Source: Candidatus Woesearchaeota archaeon
GTDB taxonomy: Archaea > Nanobdellota > Nanobdellia > Woesearchaeales > GW2011-AR9
DNA: 10,711 bases
Assembly (NCBI GenBank): GCA_013204355.1
Contig: JABMOA010000097.1
Span: 1 to 10,711, forward strand
Direction: 5' to 3'
A model generated the notes under the pieces. It was not told the DNA's origin and did not search any database. It worked only from the letters and a program-made list of their open reading frames with translations. Both the position numbers and the translations under genes were made by a program. Shown piece after piece: positions 1 through 6,518 of this stretch (positions are counted from its first letter, which is position 1; each line of letters opens with the position of its first letter).

Positions 1-1
1 A

Positions 2-1732
2 CGTAATATTGCTCAATCTAATAATTGGGCACAACCTTTAATGACCGAGGATTCTTTAGATATGTTAATCTCGCATGTCCCACCTACAAATGGAAAAGGA
101 GTAACACGAGAAAGTTCAGTTCAAAATTTGAAAAATTTATTATTTCAACGTCGTGAAAGAGGTTTAAAAAGTCCAAAAGTAATTATGTCAGGACATTTAC
201 ATACGAGTACCAGTGTAGGTTATAATGAAGAATTAGATGCATTATGGATTCAACCAGGAACTGCAGGATATAATCACAATGAAGGAGACCATAGTAGTTT
301 TGTAATTGTTAATACTAATGATCAAACTAAAGACGTTGAATCTGTAGAGGAACATAGAATTTATAATAAAGATGATGGGTCACAAGAAGTAGAACATTAT
401 GGAACCCATAAAATTGATTTATCTCAAAAGAAATTAGAAGACCGTGTAAATTTTAAAGACGTTAGAAAAGTAGTAATTGATGCTCATCAAAAAGATTACA
501 AAGATTTCCGAACAATGGATGTTAATCATAGATTGTTGAAGGAAGGGATTAGGTTAGATTATGATAGTTTCAAAAGTGCTGAGGAAAAAGAAGAAGCATT
601 GATTAATAATTTCTCATTATTACAGGTGTATACTGATAGAGTTAAGACAACCATTAAAGATGTTATTGAAACAGAACGTCGTGAACTAGCAAAAGAAAAA
701 GGTAACGAAGAATTAAAAGATTTTCAACTAGATGGTTTACGAAAAAATATTTATCTAAAACTATCTGATATAGCTGCGAAAATGTTTCATACAACATATG
801 AAGAGCTTCATGCAATAGATGCAACAATTAATGAAAATGTACATAGAGATAATATGTTGTTCCGTGCGTATGGAATCAGAGAACACGACATCAATAAATT
901 TGTAACCATCGAAGAATCTGCAAAAGTTGATGATTTCAAATATTCTTTTGGTGCAGAATTAACAAACAAAGCAATGCAAGCGACATCAAATAGTTGGCAA
1001 AATAAAATATTAAGTAGATTAGGGCCAAAAGATTTTCAAGAGATGGCTGAATTGCATTTATCACAAAAAGTAAAAAGAACACGGGATATGCGAAATAAAA
1101 AAGAAGCATTAGATTTTTGGGCAAAATCCAATCAACAAGGTTTAATTACATCTCAAGATGCTCTTAAAACCTCAATGTATGAAGAGAAAGAAGGATATAT
1201 GTCCAAGGAACGATCTGAAGATGATTTATATAAATTACTTGATGCGCAAGATATCCAAAAAAAGATACGAAATATGCCTGATTCTAAAACTGCACAAAAA
1301 AGGAGAGATGAAGAAACGAAGGAAATTAAAAAAAGAGAAAAAGAAGAATTAATTGAAAATCTTCAAAGAAAATACAAAAATGAATCGCCTATTTTTATAG
1401 ATACAAGGGGTAACTTTGTGTTTACACAAGATCAAAATGGTCAACTAAAAAGAGATTATGAATTTAATCAACAGATTCCTGAAAACTATAAATTATCTGA
1501 TATTATAGATGAAATAGATTATACCCCTAAAAGATTAGAAACATTACTAAAAGATAAAAAGGCACTTTTATTTAATAATTCAAATAATTTAAGATATTTA
1601 GGGATATTAAAAGATGGAAGAATTGAAGGAAGAATACCTTTAGAAAAATCAGATAACATTGATTATTCAAAATTTGAAACATATAAAGAAACACAAGAAG
1701 GACCTCTGATCAATTATAAGAGAGAAAATTAA
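2..1732 (+). CDS. Metallophosphoesterase with long charged C-terminal extension (5' partial)
   Basis: The reading frame is open to the left edge, so the ATG at 41 is internal and the true start lies outside the window. Numbered from that ATG, the first 100 residues carry the last two metal-binding motifs of the calcineurin-like phosphoesterase fold: a single His at 12 in SHVPP and GHLH at 51-54. A typical closing beta segment (IQPGTAGYN, then SSFVIVN) follows. The earlier motifs (DxH, GD, GNHD) must lie upstream. Residues from about 100 to 563 form a lysine- and glutamate-rich, probably helical extension, with a coiled-coil-like stretch near 420-450 and a more globular-looking end. I do not recognise this extension; it is much longer than the catalytic domain. 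The substrate cannot be predicted. The enzyme class is well supported, the role is not. Confidence 0.8.
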   Translation, partial: RNIAQSNNWAQPLMTEDSLDMLISHVPPTNGKGVTRESSVQNLKNLLFQRRERGLKSPKVIMSGHLHTSTSVGYNEELDALWIQPGTAGYNHNEGDHSSFVIVNTNDQTKDVESVEEHRIYNKDDGSQEVEHYGTHKIDLSQKKLEDRVNFKDVRKVVIDAHQKDYKDFRTMDVNHRLLKEGIRLDYDSFKSAEEKEEALINNFSLLQVYTDRVKTTIKDVIETERRELAKEKGNEELKDFQLDGLRKNIYLKLSDIAAKMFHTTYEELHAIDATINENVHRDNMLFRAYGIREHDINKFVTIEESAKVDDFKYSFGAELTNKAMQATSNSWQNKILSRLGPKDFQEMAELHLSQKVKRTRDMRNKKEALDFWAKSNQQGLITSQDALKTSMYEEKEGYMSKERSEDDLYKLLDAQDIQKKIRNMPDSKTAQKRRDEETKEIKKREKEELIENLQRKYKNESPIFIDTRGNFVFTQDQNGQLKRDYEFNQQIPENYKLSDIIDEIDYTPKRLETLLKDKKALLFNNSNNLRYLGILKDGRIEGRIPLEKSDNIDYSKFETYKETQEGPLINYKREN

Positions 1733-1751
1733 TCTAAATGGATAAAAAAGT

Positions 1752-1786
1752 GTGCCTACCCCCCTTAAAAAAAGAAGAGCAGGCAC
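1752..1786 (-). terminator. Possible terminator for the MBL-fold gene
   Basis: On the minus strand, 20-45 bases past the stop of the metallo-beta-lactamase-fold gene, lies the T-rich run CTCTTCTTTTTTTAAG (about 1764-1779). It sits between the 6-base inverted arms GTGCCT (1752-1757) and AGGCAC (1781-1786). Archaeal termination mainly needs the T-run. The arms may also form a weak hairpin between the two convergent genes. Confidence 0.4.
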
Positions 1787-1806
1787 CTTCCTTGGCGGAA
1801 GCAGGA

Positions 1807-2751
1807 TTAGGCAGCTATTTTGTAGCTGTCTATTTTCTTCACAGGAGTATTCCCAAGAGAAATTCTCATCCCATCACGAGCATAGATAAAGTCTCCACGG
1901 AAACCTTCACCAATTGCATAATCTCTGACATGTGTTTCTAAAGATTTCATGATGTCGTCTGTATGGTATGGTGCATGGTGCGTTCCAATAATGGTTTTTA
2001 CACCTGCTTCGTTTGCTAAATCAACAATTTGCTCCACAGTTGGATGTCCAAAGCCTCGTACGAAAGGCATAGTAACATTATATTCCTCATGTGTATTCTG
2101 AGTGTCTGCTAGTAAAACATCTGCACCACGAATGAAGTTTACGTATTTTGCTTTAAGTTCTGCTGCATGTGGTTGAACAATCCCTCCAGGTGTGTAATCA
2201 AATTCTAGGTCTGTTGTGTAGACTACTGAAACATTTCCATCAGTAGTTGGTATGTTGAACCTATATCCAATTGATCCACCCATTCCTTTTGGGGGGTGGT
2301 AATTTGAAATTGTTTTCATTTCAGAGTCAGGGTATTGGATTGTTTCACCTCCTTCAAGAATATAGAATGCTTTATTTAATCCTCCTAGTTGAGATAATGG
2401 CACTGGCCACAAGTCTTCTCCATCAAAGAATTTGTCAAGACTATTCTTTGCATTTTCATTCCCTGTTAGATATATTCCATTTTCTAAGTTGTTAAAGTAC
2501 ATACTTCCTGCACAACCCATGTTTAAGTGATCAGCATGTCCATGTGATAAGTTTAAATATGCACGACCAATGTTTGGCGTTAGTTGTTTTGATGCTCGCG
2601 TGATTCCTGTTCCTGCATCTAAGAACCGTAGTACATCACCAATTTGTAATGTATAACAACTAGTGTCTCCACCAAATTCCATAAACTCTGCTGAACCGCA
2701 AGGTACACTCCCTCTGGTTCCCCATATTCTTAATTCAATTTCGTTTGCCAT
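1807..2751 (-). CDS. Metallo-beta-lactamase-fold hydrolase (phosphodiesterase-like)
   Basis: This is a complete 314-residue protein of the metallo-beta-lactamase superfamily. It belongs to the branch that begins with an IWGTRGSVP segment (9-17), then FGGDTSC (26-32) and LDAGTGI (44-50), as in PhnP-like and class III cyclic-nucleotide phosphodiesterase relatives. The two-metal site is visible: H70, H72, D74 and H75 (HGHADH), H152 (YHPPKG), a TTD at 179-181, D216 in LLADTQ, and H258/H259 in GTHHAP. All expected ligands are present, so it is probably active on a phosphoester, but the substrate is not identifiable. There is no signal peptide, so it is cytoplasmic. The start is supported by a GGGAG Shine-Dalgarno 9 bases before the ATG. 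It is divergent from the Lrp-like regulator and could be its target; that is an inference. Confidence 0.85.
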   Translation of the reverse strand: MANEIELRIWGTRGSVPCGSAEFMEFGGDTSCYTLQIGDVLRFLDAGTGITRASKQLTPNIGRAYLNLSHGHADHLNMGCAGSMYFNNLENGIYLTGNENAKNSLDKFFDGEDLWPVPLSQLGGLNKAFYILEGGETIQYPDSEMKTISNYHPPKGMGGSIGYRFNIPTTDGNVSVVYTTDLEFDYTPGGIVQPHAAELKAKYVNFIRGADVLLADTQNTHEEYNVTMPFVRGFGHPTVEQIVDLANEAGVKTIIGTHHAPYHTDDIMKSLETHVRDYAIGEGFRGDFIYARDGMRISLGNTPVKKIDSYKIAA

Positions 2752-2790
2752 TTTATTTATCTCCCTTCCGCCAAAAAGGAAGAACCTCTC

Positions 2791-2812
2791 AAGAGATCAT
2801 TTTTCATCTCTT
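2791..2812. promoter_or_regulatory. Inverted repeat in divergent promoter region
   Basis: AAGAGAT (2791-2797) and ATCTCTT (2806-2812) form a perfect 7-base inverted repeat around the 8-base spacer CATTTTTC. It lies between the MBL-fold gene and the Lrp-like gene, near where a minus-strand transcript would start if CATATATTCC (about 2816-2825) is its TATA element. It could be an operator for the neighbouring regulator or a hairpin in the hydrolase leader. Confidence 0.4.
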
Positions 2813-2833
2813 ATGGAATATATGAAGCCAAAG

Positions 2834-2845
2834 ATATATTTAAAA
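2834..2845 (+). promoter_or_regulatory. TATA-like element for the tandem Lrp gene
   Basis: ATATATTTAAAA is the best TATA match upstream of the regulator. Initiation about 26 bases downstream would give a leader of roughly 45-50 bases. No Shine-Dalgarno is visible before the ATG at 2911. Confidence 0.4.
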
Positions 2846-2910
2846 CAAGATAGAGCAAAATTAGTAAAAAAGCGAAAAGTTTATCATGAAATCAAGCTTT
2901 ATGATATTTT

Positions 2911-3924
2911 ATGAGGGTATTAACACATAAAAATCCGGAATTAATTCTGGATACTAAAGATTGGCGTATTTTGCAGGAATTAATTGCAAATGTACGGCAA
3001 CCTATATCTCAAATTGCAAAAAAATGTTTATTATCTCGGCAATCAGTTGAATATCGTTTGAAACAATTGGACGAAAATAAGTTAATTATTGGATCAAGAA
3101 CTGTTGTAAATAATAAAAAATTAGGATATAAATCATATCACATTTTTCTTGAGGTCCATACACCACAAGAAGAACAAAAAATATTAGAACGTGCAGAAAA
3201 AGCTCTTTTTTGTAATGCAATTATTGTCTATAGTGGGAAATATAATTTAGAAATTTCTATTATGGCAAGAGATGAAGCAGAATTCTCAAAACTATATCAA
3301 GAGTTAATTACAGATGTGAGAATTAGAAATGATGTTGTTCTTGTATTATTAGAGGGGATTAAAACTGAAGTTCTTCCAAAGAAATGTTTTCCTGAGATGA
3401 AAGAAATGAAAGTGAAAAAGTTTGAAAAATCAATCAAAAAAAATAAAGATCAAAAACAGAGTATTGATCAAAATGATTTGATAATATTACATGCATTATC
3501 AAAAGATGCACAAATCAGTAATTTGACTTTGGCAAAAAAATTAGATGTTTCAAAAGATACAATTAAATACCGTATTACAAAATTAGAACATGAAGGATAT
3601 ATTATTCAATATCGTCCTGTTGTAAATTATTCAGTCCTTGGATTTTCTATTAATTCTCTTTTAATTAAGACAAACCACAATCCTGATGCAATTAAAGAAT
3701 TTGAAGCAGGTATAAAGAAACATGATGCAGTGCTATGGGCTGCAAAGACATTTGGATATTATAATTATATTGTCTATGCGATCACAAAAGATTTAGAAGA
3801 ATTTCATGATGTTATAAATGGGATGAAAGAAAATTTTAGTAATTCAATAAAAACATATGAAATTCTGTTTGCATTTAAAGAATTAAAATATAATTTTATG
3901 GCTGATAATATGTTAGAAAATTAA
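2911..3924 (+). CDS. Tandem Lrp/AsnC-family transcription regulator
   Basis: This 337-residue protein has two full Lrp/AsnC modules in one chain. Module 1 has a winged-helix HTH at about 14-60 (recognition-helix region SRQSVEYRLKQL) and a ligand-binding RAM-type domain at about 74-150. A lysine-rich linker (about 163-184) follows. Module 2 has an HTH at about 185-232 (SKDTIKYRITKLEHEGYI) and a RAM-type domain at about 243-325. Ordinary Lrp proteins have one module of about 150 residues and dimerise through it, so this looks like a covalently linked pseudo-dimer. Both HTHs look intact and DNA-binding. The effector is unknown. Its stop codon overlaps that of the convergent gene at 3921. It is divergent from the MBL-fold hydrolase, which makes that promoter region a candidate target. 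Confidence 0.85.
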   Translation: MRVLTHKNPELILDTKDWRILQELIANVRQPISQIAKKCLLSRQSVEYRLKQLDENKLIIGSRTVVNNKKLGYKSYHIFLEVHTPQEEQKILERAEKALFCNAIIVYSGKYNLEISIMARDEAEFSKLYQELITDVRIRNDVVLVLLEGIKTEVLPKKCFPEMKEMKVKKFEKSIKKNKDQKQSIDQNDLIILHALSKDAQISNLTLAKKLDVSKDTIKYRITKLEHEGYIIQYRPVVNYSVLGFSINSLLIKTNHNPDAIKEFEAGIKKHDAVLWAAKTFGYYNYIVYAITKDLEEFHDVINGMKENFSNSIKTYEILFAFKELKYNFMADNMLEN

Positions 3925-4553
3925 TCTTTAGGTTGCCAGTCTTTCCACATTCCTTCATCTTTAATTTCTTGTTCGTCTCTGACACCAAATTCTTCTGCGA
4001 TTTGTTCAATGACATCTTTTTCTTTGACGACTTTTCCAGATTCAAATTTGTAGGAATCTAACTGTTTTTTTATTTGAGCATAAATATAAGCGGTGTCACG
4101 ACTAAGATTCCCTTTGAATCCTGATTCTAGAGGAAATGTGTAAATATATTTGTTAATTAATCCTTTCACAAAATAAACCCAAGGTTGCATCCCCCACCTA
4201 TTTTGATAATCTCCAAGTAGCCAAGAATCAAATACGATTTTAATATCACCATTTTGAAATTTACGTGGAAGACCATTAATTTCTTCAGTTGTTTCTGTAA
4301 CTTTATCAAATATAATTTTGATTTTAATCATGAATGTCATGTAATCAGTAAATTCTTTGAATGGACGTAATTCTATATAGGATTGTTTTCCTGCTTCTGC
4401 AACTAATTCTTCACTTCGTTTTTCTCGTTTCTCGTATCCTTTTTCTTCAATTGCTTGATTAATCACGTGAAAAATTTCATCAGATCTAAAGATACCTTTA
4501 TACAACAGTTCTTTGTTGTTTACGACTAAATCCTTTTCGTTATGTAATTGCAT
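3921..4553 (-). CDS. Unrecognised protein, paralog of the gene just upstream
   Basis: This 210-residue soluble-looking protein belongs to a family I do not recognise. It aligns along most of its length with the product of 4556-5068. Matching blocks are KDLVVNNKELLYKGIF (7-22) with RNLVIDQLKFSYEGLF; ELRPFKEFTDY (61-71) with LEPWKSASDY; GDIKIVFDSWLLGD (102-115) with GVIRITFNGYVVSD; and RWGMQPWVYFV (119-129) with KWHSSPFFWFL. It has an extra charged C-terminal tail of about 40 residues (170-210) that the paralog lacks. Its ATG lies 2 bases after the stop of the upstream gene and has no Shine-Dalgarno, which suggests translational coupling. Aromatic and amphipathic stretches could pack against a membrane or a partner, but there is no clear transmembrane segment. 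No function is assigned. Confidence 0.8.
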   Translation of the reverse strand: MQLHNEKDLVVNNKELLYKGIFRSDEIFHVINQAIEEKGYEKREKRSEELVAEAGKQSYIELRPFKEFTDYMTFMIKIKIIFDKVTETTEEINGLPRKFQNGDIKIVFDSWLLGDYQNRWGMQPWVYFVKGLINKYIYTFPLESGFKGNLSRDTAYIYAQIKKQLDSYKFESGKVVKEKDVIEQIAEEFGVRDEQEIKDEGMWKDWQPKD

Positions 4554-4555
4554 TT

Positions 4556-5068
4556 TTATTTTTGATATGTATATTTTGTTACATTGAGATAATTTTGTAT
4601 TTTGTCATGTAAATCTTCTACATCACTTTTGATCCAGGTTTCAAATTTGTTGTAATGATTTTTGAAAAAGTATTTCTCAAATATGATACTAAGAAACCAA
4701 AAAAATGGAGAACTATGCCATTTGTTGAATCTATCGGAGACTACATAGCCGTTAAAAGTTATTCTGATAACACCATGATCTAAACGAAGTAATTGGTTAT
4801 CTTTCTGAATTTCAACATCTTTGATGTTTGTCATATTAAGTTTAATTTGAACTGCAAGTTTATAATAATCAGATGCAGATTTCCATGGTTCAAGAATAAT
4901 ACGAATCTGTTTTCCTTCTGGCGTTATTTGTTCTTGGTTTAATTTTTCATACCAATCCCATCCCTTTTCTAAGAACCATGATGATATTAATGATGTTAAT
5001 TCTCCTGCATTAAAAAGTCCTTCATAGCTAAATTTAAGTTGATCAATTACTAAATTTCGTTCAGCCAT
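4556..5068 (-). CDS. Unrecognised protein, first gene of a paralogous pair
   Basis: This is a 170-residue protein, a diverged sister of the following gene. It is rich in Trp, Tyr and Phe. Its most conserved-looking parts are an amphipathic strand-helix block around 98-135, with GVIRITFNGYVV followed by a K-W motif and an aromatic helix, and the EPWKSASDY loop (60-68). There is no signal peptide. The hydrophobic stretch 121-131 is too short for a confident membrane span. The start is supported by a TATA box 27 bases upstream, which implies a leaderless message. The tandem arrangement with almost no gap suggests that the two products form a heteromer. No function is assigned. Confidence 0.8.
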   Translation of the reverse strand: MAERNLVIDQLKFSYEGLFNAGELTSLISSWFLEKGWDWYEKLNQEQITPEGKQIRIILEPWKSASDYYKLAVQIKLNMTNIKDVEIQKDNQLLRLDHGVIRITFNGYVVSDRFNKWHSSPFFWFLSIIFEKYFFKNHYNKFETWIKSDVEDLHDKIQNYLNVTKYTYQK

Positions 5069-5089
5069 ATATTCTGAAAAGATGTTTGA

Positions 5090-5100
5090 TTTTATAAATT
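5090..5100 (-). promoter_or_regulatory. TATA box for the paralogous-pair operon
   Basis: The minus strand reads AATTTATAAAA. The centre of the box is about 27 bases before the ATG at 5068, so transcription should begin at or next to the start codon. Confidence 0.6.
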
Positions 5101-5124
5101 ATACGGAATCAACCAACGCAATGT

Positions 5125-5162
5125 CTAAACTGAACTACCACAAAGTTTAAGAATGAGTTTAG
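5125..5162. promoter_or_regulatory. Inverted repeat between divergent genes
   Basis: CTAAACT (5125-5131) and AGTTTAG (5156-5162) are perfect 7-base inverted arms separated by 24 bases. A related AAGTTTAA lies between them at about 5143-5150. The location, between the paralog operon and the GTPase gene, suits an operator or looping site. The GTPase gene has no strong TATA box; GTTTAA near 5145 is the best I can see. Confidence 0.3.
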
Positions 5163-5189
5163 TACCCTTATTTTTATCAAAGAGGGAGT

Positions 5190-5828
5190 ATGGCAAAAAG
5201 ATTTTGGAAAGGACTGTGGAAAAAACTAAAAAGTAATCCATTTACTAAAAAAAGTCATGTTAAATTGGGATTATATGGCCCACCAAATGGGGGGAAGTCT
5301 ACATTAGCAAACAGAATCTGTCAGGATTGGTTAGGGGAAGAGATGTCTTCTGTTTCTCATATTGCGCATGAAACACGTGAAATTAAAATTAAAGAACAAG
5401 TTACAATTAAAAATAAAAAAGGAAAAGAATTAACATTTTCTTTGGTTGATACGCCTGGAATTTCTACAAGAATTGATTATGAAGATTTCCTAAAAAAAGG
5501 AATTAAAAAGAAAGAAGCAAAAGAACGTGCAAAAGAAGCAACTAAAGGTGTCATTGAATCTATTAAGTGGTTAGATAATATGGATTCTGTGGTCATTGTT
5601 TTAGATGCAACGCAAGACCCATATTCACAAGTAAATATTACAATTATCGGAAACCTTCAAGCACGGGATATTCCTGTGTTAATTGTTGCGAATAAAGTTG
5701 ATTTAAAACGAGCAAGTATGGACACTATTAAGGCTGCGTTTCCACAGTATGAGATTGTGGGGATTTCTGCAAAATATGGAAAAAATATTGAAGAGTTTTA
5801 TGAAGAATTATTTAAACTTACAAAATAA
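5190..5828 (+). CDS. arvA: Era/Ras-like small GTPase (ArvA/OapA-type)
   Basis: This 212-residue single-domain GTPase has all G motifs: G1 GPPNGGKST (30-38), a candidate G2 Thr62 in ETREI, G3 DTPG (87-90), G4 NKVD (168-171) and G5 SAK (193-195). There is no KH domain, so it is not Era itself. Order and family match the haloarchaeal cluster in which the GTPase is OapA or ArvA, reported to drive extracellular vesicle formation in Haloferax; the next two genes match the other members. Residues 3-14 (KRFWKGLWKKLK) form a short basic amphipathic helix that could bind membrane. A charged Lys/Glu insert (about 97-118) follows G3. GAGG sits 4 bases before the ATG, the same spacing as in the next gene. 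The symbol is assigned by context and domain, and the vesicle role is transferred from haloarchaea. Confidence 0.8.
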   Translation: MAKRFWKGLWKKLKSNPFTKKSHVKLGLYGPPNGGKSTLANRICQDWLGEEMSSVSHIAHETREIKIKEQVTIKNKKGKELTFSLVDTPGISTRIDYEDFLKKGIKKKEAKERAKEATKGVIESIKWLDNMDSVVIVLDATQDPYSQVNITIIGNLQARDIPVLIVANKVDLKRASMDTIKAAFPQYEIVGISAKYGKNIEEFYEELFKLTK

Positions 5829-5845
5829 TACGATAAATAAGAAGG

Positions 5846-5853
5846 TTTAAAAA
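5846..5853 (+). promoter_or_regulatory. TATA-like element before the structured leader
   Basis: TTTAAAAA lies just after the GTPase gene. Its centre is about 25 bases before the first base of the hairpin cluster at 5874, which is the distance expected if a transcript starts with that hairpin. This suggests an internal promoter for the two downstream genes or a separate small RNA. Confidence 0.4.
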
Positions 5854-5873
5854 CATTAAAAAAATACAAATCA

Positions 5874-6009
5874 TAAAAATTCGTGAAAGCATTCCACTAA
5901 TTACAGAATGCTTGTCTTCACAACGAATTTTTAGGATGCAAATCAAGCAAAGCTTGATTGCACAAAAAATCTGAGATTTTTTTGTGCCAAAAATTTCTAA
6001 GGAAATTTT
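5874..6009 (+). ncRNA. Four-hairpin leader or small RNA between arvA and arvB
   Basis: Four dyads follow each other. H1: TAAAAATTCGT (5874-5884) pairs with ACGAATTTTTA (5923-5933), enclosing a second stem AAGCATTC (5887-5894) / GAATGCTT (5906-5913). H2: 5937-5948 pairs with 5952-5962 (core AATCAAGC-aaa-GCTTGATT) with one bulged A. H3: GCACAAAAAATC (5960-5971) pairs with 5975-5987 around TGA, with one bulged T. H4: AAAATTTC (5990-5997) pairs with GAAATTTT (6002-6009) around TAAG. H2 and H3 share bases 5960-5962, so they cannot both form fully. The run of seven T in H3 (5977-5983) could also end the GTPase transcript. The region could be a regulatory leader, a small RNA or a repeat cluster. The pairing is plain; the function is open. 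Confidence 0.5.
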
Positions 6010-6036
6010 AGTGCATTATAAAAAAATGAGGTTACT

Positions 6037-6444
6037 ATGGTTACATTCCAATATATTCCATTTCATGATATAGAACAATTGAGTTCCGCTAAACGTGTGA
6101 ACAAGTTGTTAAATATTGTAAAGGATGATAAGATCGTGCTTATGGAAGGACGTTTAAAGAAACAAGAAGAAGCTGATTTAATTGAAATAACCATGGAAGA
6201 AATTAGTCCTAAGTTTAAAGGTATTGAATTAAGTGTTATATATCCAGATAAAAATAAGCAAACAAATATGCAGAAAATGAAAGGTGCGTTTGCAAATGTT
6301 CTTCTTGGGGACAGACAAGGTATGACAATTATTGGGCCAGCATCTATCGTAAAAAAAATTGAGAAAAATCCTGATAAAATTGAACTTTTTACAAATGATA
6401 CAAAGAGTTCAACACGTTATCGTAAGCGTAGTAAAAGGAAATAA
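6037..6444 (+). CDS. arvB: DUF2073 family protein (ArvB/OapB-type)
   Basis: This 135-residue protein has the DUF2073 pattern: FQYIPFHDIEQLSSAKRVNKLL (4-25, helical), then IVLMEGRL (33-40), the TMEEISPKFKGIEL segment (52-65), and a Gly-containing end block GDRQGMTIIGPA (91-102). The family is archaeal and usually sits beside the Era-like GTPase and a zinc-ribbon protein, as here. It is called OapB or ArvB in haloarchaea; its biochemical role is unknown. The C-terminus is very basic (STRYRKRSKRK). GAGGT lies 4 bases before the ATG, supporting the start. After the TAA at 6442-6444 the same frame stays open for 23 more codons to the TAA at 6514-6516 (see the repeat entry), so the gene may once have been longer. 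A long structured leader precedes it. Confidence 0.8.
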   Translation: MVTFQYIPFHDIEQLSSAKRVNKLLNIVKDDKIVLMEGRLKKQEEADLIEITMEEISPKFKGIELSVIYPDKNKQTNMQKMKGAFANVLLGDRQGMTIIGPASIVKKIEKNPDKIELFTNDTKSSTRYRKRSKRK

Positions 6445-6516
6445 GCGCGGCCAGACTCAGATCTTGATGTTGTGTTTCATAAGCCTCATAAATTGGCGGC
6501 GCATAAAAGGAAATAA
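6432..6516 (+). repeat. 13-base direct repeats flanking a GC-rich 59-base segment
   Basis: TAAAAGGAAATAA occurs at 6432-6444 (the end of arvB, including its stop) and again at 6504-6516 (including the ribosome-binding region of the next gene). The 59 bases between are much more GC-rich than the surroundings at both ends. Those ends are imperfect inverted repeats: GCGCGGCCA (6445-6453) against TGGCGGCGC (6494-6502), with one mismatch. The 72-base unit is a whole number of codons and has no internal stop in the arvB frame. It could be a small insertion with a 13-base target duplication, or the original 3' end of arvB cut off by a new stop. Confidence 0.65.
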
Positions 6517-6518
6517 AG

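Noticed and set aside
2271..2495. Plus-strand frame of 74 codons inside the MBL-fold gene
   Set aside because: It is a shadow of a well-conserved minus-strand gene; its composition is low-complexity hydrophobic with no family resemblance.
5874..6009. CRISPR array
   Set aside because: The four hairpins differ in sequence and spacing; there is no repeated unit with unique spacers and no cas gene.
6016..6026. TATAAAAAAA as the TATA box for arvB
   Set aside because: It lies only about 17 bases before the ATG, so transcription would start inside the gene, downstream of its GAGGT ribosome-binding site.
5829..6036. Replication origin with Orc1/Cdc6 boxes inside the oap-like cluster
   Set aside because: No origin recognition box (TTCCAGTGGAAAC-like) or repeated copies are present, only hairpins; no orc1/cdc6 gene is in the window.
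6442..6444. Programmed recoding of the arvB stop as selenocysteine or pyrrolysine
   Set aside because: The codon is TAA, not TGA or TAG, so neither recoding applies.
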